The notes below the pieces were generated by a model, which saw only the letters and a list, made by a program, of their open reading frames with translations, ran no database searches and had not been told where the DNA came from. Positions 44,879 to 54,300 of a stretch of DNA of 64,000 bases are shown piece by piece. The stretch's first letter is position 1. Every line of letters begins with the position of its first letter. Source of the DNA: DATFDN01 sp035685165 (GTDB lineage Bacteria; Pseudomonadota; Alphaproteobacteria; Acetobacterales; Acetobacteraceae); assembly GCA_035685165.1 (NCBI GenBank), contig DASRBI010000004.1, forward strand, positions 186,001 to 250,000, given 5' to 3'. A program made the translations under genes and the position numbers.

Positions 44879-45739
44879 TCATGCGCTTCGCGGCATCGCG
44901 ATCAGCGGGCCGGTGTCATCGACCAGCGTGCGGATGCTCATGGCGAGCGTTCGCAGGCGCGGCCCGATATCGGCCTCGAGCCGGCCGGGCTCCAGCCGAA
45001 ACGCCGGCAGACCGCAATTGAGGGCAAAAACCTCCTGCTGCTCGCCGCGCGCGAACAGCGGGCTGGCGACGGCGTGGATCGTCGGCCGCCACTCGCCGTA
45101 AGAGGCGCAGAACCCACGTTCGGCGCACTGGCGGACGGATGCCGCATAGCGTTCATGGTGTGCCGCCCAGAGTTCAGGCTCGGACTCCTCGATTTGCTCG
45201 TCCAGCGCCCTGCGCTGCGCGGGCGGCAGCATGGCCGCCATCGCCCGCCCGATCGCGGAACAGACGACCGGGATCGGCATTCCGATGTCGGGCACGTGCG
45301 GGCCGGCATCGCCGAAGCGGGCGGTCTCGACGTAGATCGCCGACGTTCCGTCGAGCACCCCGATCGAAACAGTGCCATGAACGCTTTCGGCGAATTGCTG
45401 CATCAGCGGGCGCGCGGCCTGGCGAAACGTCATGCCCGCAAGCAGCGGGCGGGCGAGGCGCAGCGCCCGCGGACCGGGACGGTATTTCGCGCTCCGCGTG
45501 TCGTAGCGGAGATAACCAAGCTCGGCGAGCGTGCGCGACAGCCGCGCCACGGTCTGCCGCGGAATGCCGGTTCTCGTGGCGAGCTCTTGGTTGCCGAGCG
45601 GGCCCGTTTCGGCGTGGAAGGCCTCCAGCACCGCGAGCCCCTTGGCGAGCGTGCTGGCGAAGGCGGCATCCCCGGCATTCTCAGCCAGGGCCTCCCCCGC
45701 GGACGGGGCGAAAGCCGGGAATGAGGGGAGGCGACCCAT
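44879..45739 (-). CDS. IclR family transcriptional regulator
   Basis: A 286-residue IclR regulator. HTH STLAKGLAVLEAFHAETGPLGNQELATRTGIPRQTVARLSRTLAELGYLRYD lies in the first 85 residues, and the ligand-binding GAF-type domain includes PVVCSAIGRAMAAMLPP and EGGFCASYGEWRPTIHAVASPLF-type segments. The first 25 residues are variable, and the start could be shorter. It leads the minus-strand catabolic set and sits 52 bases upstream of the MFS gene, so control of this set by a pathway metabolite is likely. Confidence 0.93.
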   Translation of the reverse strand: MGRLPSFPAFAPSAGEALAENAGDAAFASTLAKGLAVLEAFHAETGPLGNQELATRTGIPRQTVARLSRTLAELGYLRYDTRSAKYRPGPRALRLARPLLAGMTFRQAARPLMQQFAESVHGTVSIGVLDGTSAIYVETARFGDAGPHVPDIGMPIPVVCSAIGRAMAAMLPPAQRRALDEQIEESEPELWAAHHERYAASVRQCAERGFCASYGEWRPTIHAVASPLFARGEQQEVFALNCGLPAFRLEPGRLEADIGPRLRTLAMSIRTLVDDTGPLIAMPRSA

Positions 45740-45901
45740 TCAGAACTGTTAAGCCCTGATGGCGCCCGCTGTCAAATTATCGGTCGAAAACTGCCGTCCT
45801 CGCCCGCTGATATGGTTCTGGCCTGAGTGTCGATCACATTTCGGGCGGCGCGCTTCTCGCGCCGCGTCGGATGCGCCGGCCCTCAAGCAACGTCGCCGGC
45901 G

Positions 45902-46018
45902 CTGTCCCGCGCGCGGCAATTCCCGCGCGCGGGCCATCTCCGCGGCCTTCAGCTGCGCGAAGCGTTCCGGATCGCCGTCGTGCGGCACGCGCACGTCCAT
46001 GCGAACACAATACGACGT
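45902..46018 (-). pseudogene. Muconolactone delta-isomerase remnant (N-terminal part)
   Basis: Reading minus from 46018, the peptide SYCVRMDVRVPHDGD is followed by PERFAQLKAAEMARAREL and PRAGQ. This matches the N-terminus of CatC-type muconolactone isomerases (VRMDV...P.D.DPER...LK..E...A.EL.R.G). The ancestral start is evidently at ACG 46016-46018, which has AAGGAG eight bases upstream in place of ATG. After the Gln all three frames lose similarity, so the C-terminal two thirds are gone. It is a dead gene. Confidence 0.6.
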
Positions 46019-46105
46019 GGCGGCGCTCCTTCGGTTCCCTACGTAACGGTTGGTCCGGACCGAGGGTCCCGCCGATCCCTGGACCCGACGGCAGGAACGC
46101 TGCAC

Positions 46106-46124
46106 CGCACGTAGTGGTCGTGCG
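46106..46124. promoter_or_regulatory. Inverted repeat in the ytfE promoter region
   Basis: CGCACG (46106-46111) and CGTGCG (46119-46124) are perfect six-base arms seven bases apart. The dyad overlaps the place where a -35 element would be for the TATAAT at 46138. No known regulator box is recognised. Confidence 0.4.
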
Positions 46125-46137
46125 TGCCACAGGGTAG

Positions 46138-46143
46138 TATAAT
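46138..46143 (+). promoter_or_regulatory. -10 promoter element of ytfE
   Basis: A perfect TATAAT lies 25 bases upstream of the ytfE start. The -35 hexamer 17 bases upstream is weak, which fits an activator-dependent promoter. The inferred leader is about 19 bases. Confidence 0.5.
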
Positions 46144-46168
46144 TTGCCGCACGCCAGGAGCCTGTCCA

Positions 46169-46846
46169 ATGACCGATGCCACAGCGCCGAGCCCCGTATC
46201 CGCCGAGCACACCCTAGCGGAGATCGCCGTCGCCTTGCCGGGTGCCACCCGGATTTTCCGGCATCACAAGCTCGATTATTGCTGCGGCGGAAGAGTGACG
46301 CTCGCTGATGCAGCGGCGGACAGAGGGATCGATCTCGCTCGGCTGTTGAGCGAATTGGCGGCGGTGGCGGCGGCGGCAGAGCCGCATGCGCGCCCCGAGG
46401 GCACCGCCGACCTGATCGCGTCGATCGAGACCCGCTTTCACGCAGTCCACCGCCAGGAGCTGCCTGAACTAATTCGCCTCGCGCGCCGGGTAGAGGCCGT
46501 ACACAAGGCCAATCCGGCGGTTCCGCGCGGCATGACCGGGCTGCTGGAGACGATGGCCGAGGAGCTTGAGGAGCACATGCAGAAGGAGGAGCAGGTGCTG
46601 TTCCCGCTCATGCGTCGCGGCGGCAATCCGGCGATCGCCGCGCCGATCGCGGCGATGCTCGCCGAGCACGACGATCACGGCGCCCGGCTCCGCGAACTGG
46701 AGGCGCTGACCGGCGATTTCACGGCTCCCGAAGATGCTTGCGCGACCTGGCGCGCGCTTTATGCCGGCGCGCGCAAGCTCTCCGACGATCTGATGGAGCA
46801 CATCCACACCGAAAACAACGTGCTGTTCCCGCGCTTCGCAGGCTGA
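46169..46846 (+). CDS. ytfE: Iron-sulfur cluster repair di-iron protein (YtfE/Ric/ScdA)
   Basis: A 225-residue RIC protein that repairs nitrosylated and oxidised Fe-S clusters. The N-terminal ScdA_N domain contains LPGATRIFRHHKLDYCCGG and the C-terminal hemerythrin-like four-helix bundle holds the di-iron ligands in FHAVHRQELPEL, HMQKEEQVLFPLM, MLAEHDDHGARL and LMEHIHTENNVLFPRF. ATG 46169 has AGGAG eight bases upstream. It is adjacent to a CopD-like membrane protein and near narGHJI, consistent with protection from nitric oxide made during nitrate reduction. Confidence 0.95.
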   Translation: MTDATAPSPVSAEHTLAEIAVALPGATRIFRHHKLDYCCGGRVTLADAAADRGIDLARLLSELAAVAAAAEPHARPEGTADLIASIETRFHAVHRQELPELIRLARRVEAVHKANPAVPRGMTGLLETMAEELEEHMQKEEQVLFPLMRRGGNPAIAAPIAAMLAEHDDHGARLRELEALTGDFTAPEDACATWRALYAGARKLSDDLMEHIHTENNVLFPRFAG

Positions 46847-46851
46847 GCCCG

Positions 46852-47334
46852 GTGGACGGACCCACGCTTGCGCGGGTGTTGCACGTGCTCAGCGTCGTGC
46901 TCTGGATCGGCGGCGTCGGCATGGTGACGACGGTGCTGCTGCCCGTGGTCCGGCGCACGACGCCGCCGACACGCCGGCTCGCCGCCCTCAAGACGCTGGA
47001 GCGGCCGTTCGCGCGTCAGGCGCGCCTTACGACGCTGCTCGCCGGCGCAAGCGGGTTCTACATGGCGTGGCGGCTGGACGCCTGGGACCGCTTCCGCGAT
47101 CCCGGGTTCTGGTGGATGCACGCGATGGTGCTGGTCTGGCTGCTTTTCACCGGGCTGCTGTTCGTCGCCGAACCGCTCTTCCTGGACCGCTTGCTCGAGC
47201 GCCGTGCCGCACGCGCACCGGAGCCAACCTTTGCGGTGGTGGAGTGGCTGCACCGCGTGCTCCTTCTCCTGTCGCTGCTGACCATCGCCGGCGCCGTGGC
47301 GGGCAGCCGGGGCGTCAACCTATTCGCCTGGTAG
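46852..47334 (+). CDS. CopD-like small integral membrane protein
   Basis: A 160-residue protein with about four transmembrane segments: ARVLHVLSVVLWIGGVGMVTTVLLPVV, LTTLLAGASGFYMAW, WWMHAMVLVWLLFTGLLFVAE and LHRVLLLLSLLTIAGAVAG. The HVxSVxxWxGG motif is CopD-like, with His residues suited to copper or haem. It starts with GTG at 46852, five bases after ytfE, so both probably act in the same anaerobic/nitrosative programme. Function is unknown. Confidence 0.7.
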   Translation: MDGPTLARVLHVLSVVLWIGGVGMVTTVLLPVVRRTTPPTRRLAALKTLERPFARQARLTTLLAGASGFYMAWRLDAWDRFRDPGFWWMHAMVLVWLLFTGLLFVAEPLFLDRLLERRAARAPEPTFAVVEWLHRVLLLLSLLTIAGAVAGSRGVNLFAW

Positions 47335-47485
47335 GCCGCGCGGCGAACAGGCTACGTTTCTCAGCGCCTGTGCGAGACGCGAACGCGCACCGGATCGTGG
47401 AATGCCCTCGCCGGGAGTAGCTCGGCCGCCGCCGCGATCTTTGGCCGGATCGCCGGCCGGACGACCGGCTCCAGCATCGCCGCGC

Positions 47486-48307
47486 CTATTGCACCAGCGG
47501 CGAGGCCGCGCCTGGCATGTCGAATCCGGTGATCCGCGCCGATCCGGCGAGCAGCGCCACATATTGCGCCACCGCCCGCCGCCACGACGCCTCGGCGAGA
47601 TAGGCGGCAATCCGCTCCTTCACCCGCTCGAACGGCAGAAGCTCGCCCGGTATGCGGCGCTCCAGCCGGAGCACGTGCACGCCGTAGCGCGTGCACACCG
47701 GCGCGCTCGCGGTTTCGCCGGCACGGAGCCGCAGCATCGCGACTTCGAACTCCGGCGTCGTTTCGCCGCGTACCACTTGCCCGAGACGCCCGCCCTCGGC
47801 CGCGGACGGGCAATCCGAAAGCGCGCGGGCGAGGCTCGTGAACCGCTCGGGCGCCGCCCGAAGCTCGGCGAGCACCGCCTCGGCGCGTTGGATCGCGCGG
47901 GCATGGGCGGCCTGATCCGCGCGCGGCGCCTTGAACAGGATGTGCAGGGGCTCGAACAGTTCGGGCGCGCGGAACCGGGCCGGATTGTTTTCGTAGTAGC
48001 GCCGGCAGCTCGCATCATCGGGCTCGGGCGTTCGAACCTCCGCCTCCAAGAGCGCGCGGATCAGCGCCTCCTCCTCGGTCTCGCGCAGCCCGTTCTCCAG
48101 GCGCGGCGCAGGCTCGAATCCAAGCGCGCGGGCGCGTTGCAACAACAATTCGCGAATCACCAGCGCGCTTGTTGCCGCCCGCCACGCCTCGCGCAGGCTG
48201 GTTCCGCGATGATTCTGCATCTCGCGCCCGATAGCGGCATGGGCGATCACCACGCCGTTGACGCTGACCGGGGCGGGCCCGCTGCCGCGGGCGATGACGG
48301 TCCGCAT
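47486..48307 (-). CDS. Parvulin-type peptidylprolyl isomerase (NifM/PpiC-like)
   Basis: A 273-residue parvulin-domain protein: SurA/NifM-type N-terminal helices (ALVIRELLLQRARALGF), then the parvulin core FEPLHILFKAPRADQAA, LARALSDCPSAAEGGRLGQVVRGETTPEFEVAMLRLRAG and VCTRYGVHVLRLERR. It has no signal peptide, so it is likely cytoplasmic and helps maturation of the nitrate reductase. It follows narI by three bases, a neighbour that is recurrent in alphaproteobacterial nar clusters as I recall. Confidence 0.88.
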   Translation of the reverse strand: MRTVIARGSGPAPVSVNGVVIAHAAIGREMQNHRGTSLREAWRAATSALVIRELLLQRARALGFEPAPRLENGLRETEEEALIRALLEAEVRTPEPDDASCRRYYENNPARFRAPELFEPLHILFKAPRADQAAHARAIQRAEAVLAELRAAPERFTSLARALSDCPSAAEGGRLGQVVRGETTPEFEVAMLRLRAGETASAPVCTRYGVHVLRLERRIPGELLPFERVKERIAAYLAEASWRRAVAQYVALLAGSARITGFDMPGAASPLVQ

Positions 48308-48310
48308 GGC

Positions 48311-49108
48311 TCAATCGTTGCCCGGTGCACGCTGCGGCCGGGCCGCCGGCGGCGCCGCCATCGCCGGCGGCGCCGCCATCGCCGGCGCGGCACCGGATGC
48401 CGCCGGCGCCCGGGCCGGTAGCAGCCGCATCGTCCGCACCACCTGATAACCAGGCCGGCCGAAATACCAGATCGGCGCGCTCCACACGTGCACCAGCCGG
48501 GTGAAGGGGAACACGAGAAAGATCGTCATCCCGAGGAACAGGTGCAGCTTGAACACCGGGTTCGCGTCCGCGACCAGTGCCGCCGTGCCCGGATGCAGCG
48601 TCAGGATACCCTGTGCCCAGTTCATGAACCTGACCATCTCCTGCCCGTCGAGGTGCTGCGCGGAGACCGGGATGGTGGCGAGTCCCAGCGTGAGCTGCAC
48701 CCAGAGCAGCAGCAGGATGGCGATGTCGCCGAAGCTTGAATTGTTGCGGATGCGCTGATCGAACAGCCGCCGGTGTGCCAGCAGCGCGATACCGATCCAG
48801 CACGCGACGCCGGCGACGCCGCCGAAGCTCATCGCCAGCAACTGCTTGAATGTGTGACTGATGCCCATTGCATCGAACACCGCGACGGGCGTCAGCAACC
48901 CGACGAAATGGCCGGCGAAGATCGCCAATATGCCGACATGGAACAGGTTCGAGCCCCACATCATTTGCCGCCGGCGCAGGAGCTGGCTGGAGCCCGTGCG
49001 CCAGGTGTACTGCGAATGATCGAAGCGCAGCAGGCTGCCGAGCAAGAACACCGTCAGCGCCACATAGGGATACCAACCGTATAGCGCGCTATTTAGCCAG
49101 GTGCCCAT
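48311..49108 (-). CDS. narI: Respiratory nitrate reductase gamma subunit NarI
   Basis: A 265-residue haem b membrane subunit. Five hydrophobic segments include WYPYVALTVFLLGSLLRFDHSQYTWRTGSSQLL at the start and MWGSNLFHVGILAIFAGHFVGL with His ligands, and KLHLFLGMTIFLVFPFTRLVHVWSAP with the other pair. It passes quinol electrons to NarH. The C-terminus (residues about 235-258) is an Ala/Pro-rich tail with a repeated AMAAPP, unusual for NarI. ATG 49108 is the family start (MGTWLNSALYGWYPY); a longer frame overlaps narJ. Confidence 0.95.
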   Translation of the reverse strand: MGTWLNSALYGWYPYVALTVFLLGSLLRFDHSQYTWRTGSSQLLRRRQMMWGSNLFHVGILAIFAGHFVGLLTPVAVFDAMGISHTFKQLLAMSFGGVAGVACWIGIALLAHRRLFDQRIRNNSSFGDIAILLLLWVQLTLGLATIPVSAQHLDGQEMVRFMNWAQGILTLHPGTAALVADANPVFKLHLFLGMTIFLVFPFTRLVHVWSAPIWYFGRPGYQVVRTMRLLPARAPAASGAAPAMAAPPAMAAPPAARPQRAPGND

Positions 49109-49122
49109 CGTCGTCTCGCTCC

Positions 49123-49806
49123 TCAGCCCGCCGCGAGCACGGCGCGCGCATCGGCGCGCCGCCGCGTTCGCAGCCGGCCGGTGTCGCAGCCATTCGCCGC
49201 CTCGCCGGGACCGAAGCGCACCGCCGCCTCCTCCCACGCCGCGTCGAGCGCGGCGGGATCGTCCGGGTCATCGTCGCCGGCATCGAAGGCACCCGGGTCC
49301 GGCGCGCGCGCAAGCTCGGCGACCGCTTCGATCACCGCTGCATAGCCGGGATCGCGCGCGGCGAGCCGGTCGGCGAGCGCGCGCAGGAGCGCGCCGGATT
49401 CGGCCAGCAGCACGAGTGCCTGCGGCTGCGGCAGCAGCGAAAGGAACTCGAGAAAGAGCGGAAGGAAGTCCGGCAGCTCGCCCTTCCGCATCTCGAGCCC
49501 ATGCGCGGCGTAAAGCGCGATCAGGTCGGCCATCGCCTGTCCGCGGTCGCGGCTCTCGCCGTGCACGTGCTCGAACAGATGGAGCGACAGCGCGCGCCCG
49601 CGGTCGAACAGGTCGACATAGCGTCCCTGCAAGTCGTAAATGTCGGCGGCGGCGATCCCGGCTAGCACCGGGCGCAGCGCCGCGCGCCGCGCGGGCGACA
49701 GCAGCGCCTCGGTATCAAGCACCGTCTCGATCTCGCCCACCGCCGCTTGCAGCCCTTCGCTCGGATAGGCGAGCAATGCGGCCAGTGCGCGGAACGTGCG
49801 GGCCAT
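49123..49806 (-). CDS. narJ: Nitrate reductase molybdenum cofactor assembly chaperone NarJ
   Basis: A 227-residue NarJ/TorD-fold chaperone needed to load Mo-bisMGD into NarG. MARTFRALAALLAYPSEGLQ at the start, YVDLFDRGRALSLHLFEHVHGESRDRGQAMADL (the family signature), and a Gly/Ser-free acidic tail. ATG 49806 overlaps the narH stop (ATGA); the longer frame upstream belongs to narH. Confidence 0.95.
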   Translation of the reverse strand: MARTFRALAALLAYPSEGLQAAVGEIETVLDTEALLSPARRAALRPVLAGIAAADIYDLQGRYVDLFDRGRALSLHLFEHVHGESRDRGQAMADLIALYAAHGLEMRKGELPDFLPLFLEFLSLLPQPQALVLLAESGALLRALADRLAARDPGYAAVIEAVAELARAPDPGAFDAGDDDPDDPAALDAAWEEAAVRFGPGEAANGCDTGRLRTRRRADARAVLAAG

Positions 49807-51320
49807 CACACCGTCTCCATCGGCGTCTTCGGCCGCTTGGCGCCGAACAGATCGAAGCCGGTGCGCCCCGAACAACCTTCGCCGAACGAGAACCCGCAGG
49901 AGCCGCGGAGTTGATAGGCGTCCTCGCCGGCCTCGCGGTGCGCGGTCGGGATCACGAAGCGATCCTCGTAATTGGCGATCGCCATCAAGCGATACATCTC
50001 CTCGATGTCGTCACCGGAGAGGCCCACCCGCTCGGCCACCCTATTGTCGATCAGCCCGTCCACCGTCTTGCGCCGCATATAGGCGCGCATCGCCAGCATC
50101 CGTTCCAGCGCCCGCTCGATCGGCTGCGTACGTCCGGCGGTAAGCAGGTTCGCCAGATACTGCACGGGGATACGCAGCGACTTCACGTCTGGCAGGCCAC
50201 CCGCCTCGCCGAGATCGCCCTTTGCCGCCGCCGACTGGATGGGCGAGAGGGGCGGCACGTACCACACCATCGGCAGCGTACGGTACTCGGGATGCAGCGG
50301 GAAGGCGATCTGCCAGTCCATCGCCATGCGCCACACCGGCGAACGCTTCGCCGCCTCGATCCAGGCGGCGGCGATGCCGCAAGCGCGCGCCTCGGCCTGC
50401 ACCTCGGGATCGAACGGATCGAGAAACAGGCCGAGTTGGGCGTCGTAAAGATCGCCCTCGTCGGGCACCGACGCGGCCTCGGCGATGCGGTCGGCGTCGT
50501 AGAGAACCACGCCGAGATAGCGGATGCGTCCGACGCAGGTCTCTGAGCACACGGTCGGCATCCCCGCCTCGATACGAGGAAAGCAGAACGTGCACTTCTC
50601 CGACTTTCCGGAGGACCAGTTGTAATACACCTTCTTGTACGGGCAGCCAGAGACGCACATGCGCCAGCCGCGGCACTTGTCCTGGTCGATCAGCACAATG
50701 CCGTCCTCCTCGCGCTTGTAGATCGCCCCCGAAGGGCACGCGGCGGCGCAGGCTGGGTTCAGGCAATGCTCGCACAGCCGCGGCAGGTACATCATGAAGG
50801 TGTTCTCGAAGGCGCCGTAGATCTCCCTCTGCACGCCGTCGAAATTTCTGTCCCGGCTGCGGTTGGCGAACTCGCCCCCCAGAATTTCCTCCCAGTTCGG
50901 GCCCCAGTTGATCTTCTCCATGCGCTCCCCGCTGACCAGCGAACGCGGGCGCGCGGTCGGCATCGCGTTCGATTCGGGCGCGTTCTGCAAATGCGCGTAG
51001 TCGAAGGTGAACGGCTCGTAGTAATCGTCGATCTCGGGTAAGTCGGGATTAGCGAAAATCTTGGCCAGCACGCGCCATTTGGCGCCGATGCGCGGCTCGA
51101 TCCGGCCGTCCCTGCGCCGCACCCAGCCGCCGTTCCAGCGCTGCTGGTTTTCCCACTCCTTCGGGTAGCCGATGCCGGGCTTGGTCTCGACATTGTTGAA
51201 CCACGCGTACTCGACGCCCTCGCGGCTGGTCCATACGTTCTTGCACGTCACCGAGCAGGTGTGGCAGCCGATGCACTTGTCGAGATTGAGCACCATTGCG
51301 ATCTGCGCGCGGACCCGCAT
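49806..51320 (-). CDS. narH: Respiratory nitrate reductase beta subunit NarH
   Basis: A 504-residue electron-transfer subunit. Ferredoxin-like clusters are present: Cys16, 19, 22 and 26 (KCIGCHTCSVTC), then CEHCLNPACAAACP and KCRGWRMCVSGCP, in which Trp replaces a Cys and marks the 3Fe-4S centre, and CTFCFPRIEAGMPTVCSETCVG. The ATG at 51320 overlaps narG's stop; a GTG one codon upstream is also possible. Confidence 0.97.
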   Translation of the reverse strand: MRVRAQIAMVLNLDKCIGCHTCSVTCKNVWTSREGVEYAWFNNVETKPGIGYPKEWENQQRWNGGWVRRRDGRIEPRIGAKWRVLAKIFANPDLPEIDDYYEPFTFDYAHLQNAPESNAMPTARPRSLVSGERMEKINWGPNWEEILGGEFANRSRDRNFDGVQREIYGAFENTFMMYLPRLCEHCLNPACAAACPSGAIYKREEDGIVLIDQDKCRGWRMCVSGCPYKKVYYNWSSGKSEKCTFCFPRIEAGMPTVCSETCVGRIRYLGVVLYDADRIAEAASVPDEGDLYDAQLGLFLDPFDPEVQAEARACGIAAAWIEAAKRSPVWRMAMDWQIAFPLHPEYRTLPMVWYVPPLSPIQSAAAKGDLGEAGGLPDVKSLRIPVQYLANLLTAGRTQPIERALERMLAMRAYMRRKTVDGLIDNRVAERVGLSGDDIEEMYRLMAIANYEDRFVIPTAHREAGEDAYQLRGSCGFSFGEGCSGRTGFDLFGAKRPKTPMETV

Positions 51321-54300
51321 CACACCGCCTCCTGCACGGCACCGGCCGGCCCCTCCAGCCAGTCCACCTTGTTCATGCGCCGCACGATGATGAACTCGTC
51401 GCGGTTCGAGCCGACCGTGCCGTAATAGTTGAACCCGTAGGATTGCTGCGCGTAGCCGCCGATCATGTGGGTCGGCTTCAGCACCGCGCGCGTGACCGAG
51501 TTGTGAATGCCGCCGCGCTGACCGGTGACTTCGCTGCCAGGAATGTTCACGATCTTCTCCTGGGCGTGGTACATCAGGGCCATCCCCGGATTGACCCTCT
51601 GCGAAACGACCGCGCGAGCGACCAGTGCGCCATTCACGTTATACGCCTCGATCCAGTCATTGTCGGCGATGCCGGCGCGGGCGGCGTCGTCCTCGCTGAT
51701 CCAGATCACCGGGCCGCCGCGATTGAGCGTCAGCATCAGCAGATTGTCTGAATAGGTGCTGTGGATGCCCCATTTCTGGTGCGGCGTGATGAAGTTGAGC
51801 ACGATCTCCTTGCTGCCGTTGCCGTGCCGGCCCAACACCGGGGCGATCGTCTTGGTATCGACCGGCGGGCGCCAGGTGACGAACGCCTCGCCAAACGCGC
51901 GCATCCAGGGATGGTCCTGGTAGAGTTGCTGGCGCCCGGTCAGCGTGCGCCACGGGATCAGCTCGTGCACGTTCGTGTAGCCCGCGTTGTAGCAGACCTT
52001 CTCGCTCTCGATCCCCGACCAAGTGGGCGAGGAGATGATCTTGCGCGGCTGCGCCACGATATCGGCGAAGCGGATTTTCTCGTCCTCCTTCGGACGGGCG
52101 AGATGCGCGTGCGCCTGACCGGTCACCTTGCTGAGCGCCTCCCACGCCTTCACCGCCACCTCGCCGTTCGTTTCCGGCGCCAGCGTCAGGATCGCCTCGA
52201 TCGCGTCGGTGTCGGTCTCGAGCCTCGGCTGGCCGTTCGGCGCCGTGCCGTTCAGCGCGCGCAGGAAATCGACCTCGTGGCTTGTGTTCCAGCCGATCCC
52301 CTTGCCGCCGTTACCGAGCTTCTCCAGCAGCGGTCCGATCGAGGTGAACCGCTCGTAGAGTCCCGGATAGTCGCGCTCGACCACTGTCACCGACGGCATG
52401 GTGCGACCCGGCTGCGGCACGGCGCCGCTCGCCTTCCAGTCCTCCACCTCATAGGGCTGCGCCAGCTCGCCCGCGGTGTCGTGCAGGATCGGCGTCAGCA
52501 CTACATCACGCTCGCGCCCCAGCACCTCGGGCGCAACCGCAGAGAACGCCTTTGCGATGCCCCGGTAGATCTCCCAGTCCGAGCGCGACTCCCACGCCGG
52601 ATCGACCGCCGCCGACAGCGGATGGATGAACGGGTGCATGTCGGAGGTGTTGAGGTCGTTCTTCTCGTACCAGGTGGCGGTCGGCAGCACGATGTCCGAA
52701 TAGATGCAGGTCGTGGACATGCGGAAGTCGAGCGTCACCAGAAGGTCGAGCTTTCCCTCCGGCGCCTTCGCGTGCCACGCCACTTCCGAAGGTTTCGCGC
52801 GGCCCTCCGCGCCAAGATCCTTGCCGAGCACGCCGTTCTTCGTGCCGAGCAGGTGCTTGAGGAAATATTCGTGCCCCTTGCCCGAGGAGCCGAGCAGGTT
52901 GGAGCGCCAGACGAACATGTTGCGCGGCCAGTTGGCCGGATCGTCGGGATCGTGACACGCAAGCTCCAGCTCGCCGGCCCGCAACGCTCGCGCGACATAG
53001 TCCTTCGCCTCCAGCCCGGCCGCCTCGGCGCGCGCGGCAAGCGTGAGCGGGTTCTGCTTGAGCTGCGGCGCCGACGGCAGCCATCCCATGCGCTCGGCGC
53101 GCACATTGTAGTCGATCAGCGCGCCGTCCCACGCACCCGGCGGCGCGGTCGGCGACAGGATCTCGCGGACATTCAGCGTCTCGTAGCGCCACTGATCGGT
53201 GTGGGCGTAGAAGAACGAGGTGGAGTTCTGCTGGCGCGGCGGGCGGTTCCAGTCGAGCGCGAACGCCACCGGCAGCCACCCGGTCTGCGGACGCAGCTTC
53301 TCCTGCCCCACGTAGTGGGACCAGCCGCCGCCGGATTGGCCGATGCAGCCGCACAGCACCAGGAGATTGATGATTCCCCGGTACGCCATGTCCATGTGAT
53401 ACCAATGGTTCAGGCCAGCGCCGAGGATCACCATCGAGCGGCCCTGCGTCTGCTCGGCGTTGGCGGCGAACTCGCGCGCTACGTGCACGATGTGATGCCG
53501 CGGCACGCCCGTCACCCGCTCGGCCCAGGCCGGCGTGAACGGCACGTCGTCCTCGTAGGAGCGCGCGACGTGCGCGCCGCCAAAGCCGCGGTCCAGTCCG
53601 TAATTGCCGCATAGCAGATCGAACACAGTGGCGACCGGCACCGCGCCCTCTTTGAGCGCCAGCGTGCGCGCAGGGACGTTGCGAACCAGCACGTTGGGAT
53701 GCGCGGTCGCCTGGAAATCGTGCGGCGCCGAGGCGCCGAAATAGGGAAAGGCGACCGGGACAGGCGCCACGTCCGCCTCGGCGGCGAGGCTGAGCACTAG
53801 CGAAATCTTGGCACCTGCGCCGTCCTTCGCCTCCAGGTTCCACTTGCCCTGCTCGCCCCAACGGAAGCCGATCGAGCCGCGCGGTGCGACCGCGCGGCCG
53901 GTCTCGTCCAGCGCCACGGTCTTCCAGGCCGGATTATTGGCTTCGCCCAGATTGTCTACGAAATCCTCGGCGCGCAGCAGCCGGTCGGGGACATAATGCT
54001 CACCGCAGCGCACCAGCTTCACCAGCATCGGCATATCGGTGTAGCGGCGCGCGTAGTCGGCGAAATAGGGCACCGTGCGATCGAGATGGAACTCACGCAG
54101 GATCACATGGCCCATCGCCATCGCCAGCGCCGCGTCGGTGCCCTGCTTGGGATGCAACCAGAGATCGGCGAACTTGGTCGCCTCGGCGTAGTCCGGCGAG
54201 ACGACCACGCTCTTCGTCCCCTTGTAGCGCACCTCGGTATAGAAATGCGCGTCGGGCGTGCGCGTCTGCGGGACGTTGGAGCCCCAGAGGATCAGATAGC

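Larger units (their letters stand above)
45740..46168. other. Intergenic stretch with muconolactone isomerase remnant and ytfE promoter
   Basis: This 429-base gap contains a minus-strand gene remnant (45902-46018), an inverted repeat and a TATAAT promoter element for ytfE. The remaining parts (about 45740-45901) hold nothing I recognise. A 153-residue minus frame (45749-46210) covers the remnant but is not intact as a gene. Confidence 0.65.

Noticed and set aside
45749..46210. A 153-codon minus gene in the iclR-ytfE gap
   Set aside because: Only about 36 residues resemble CatC; the rest is unlike any protein and runs into the ytfE leader.
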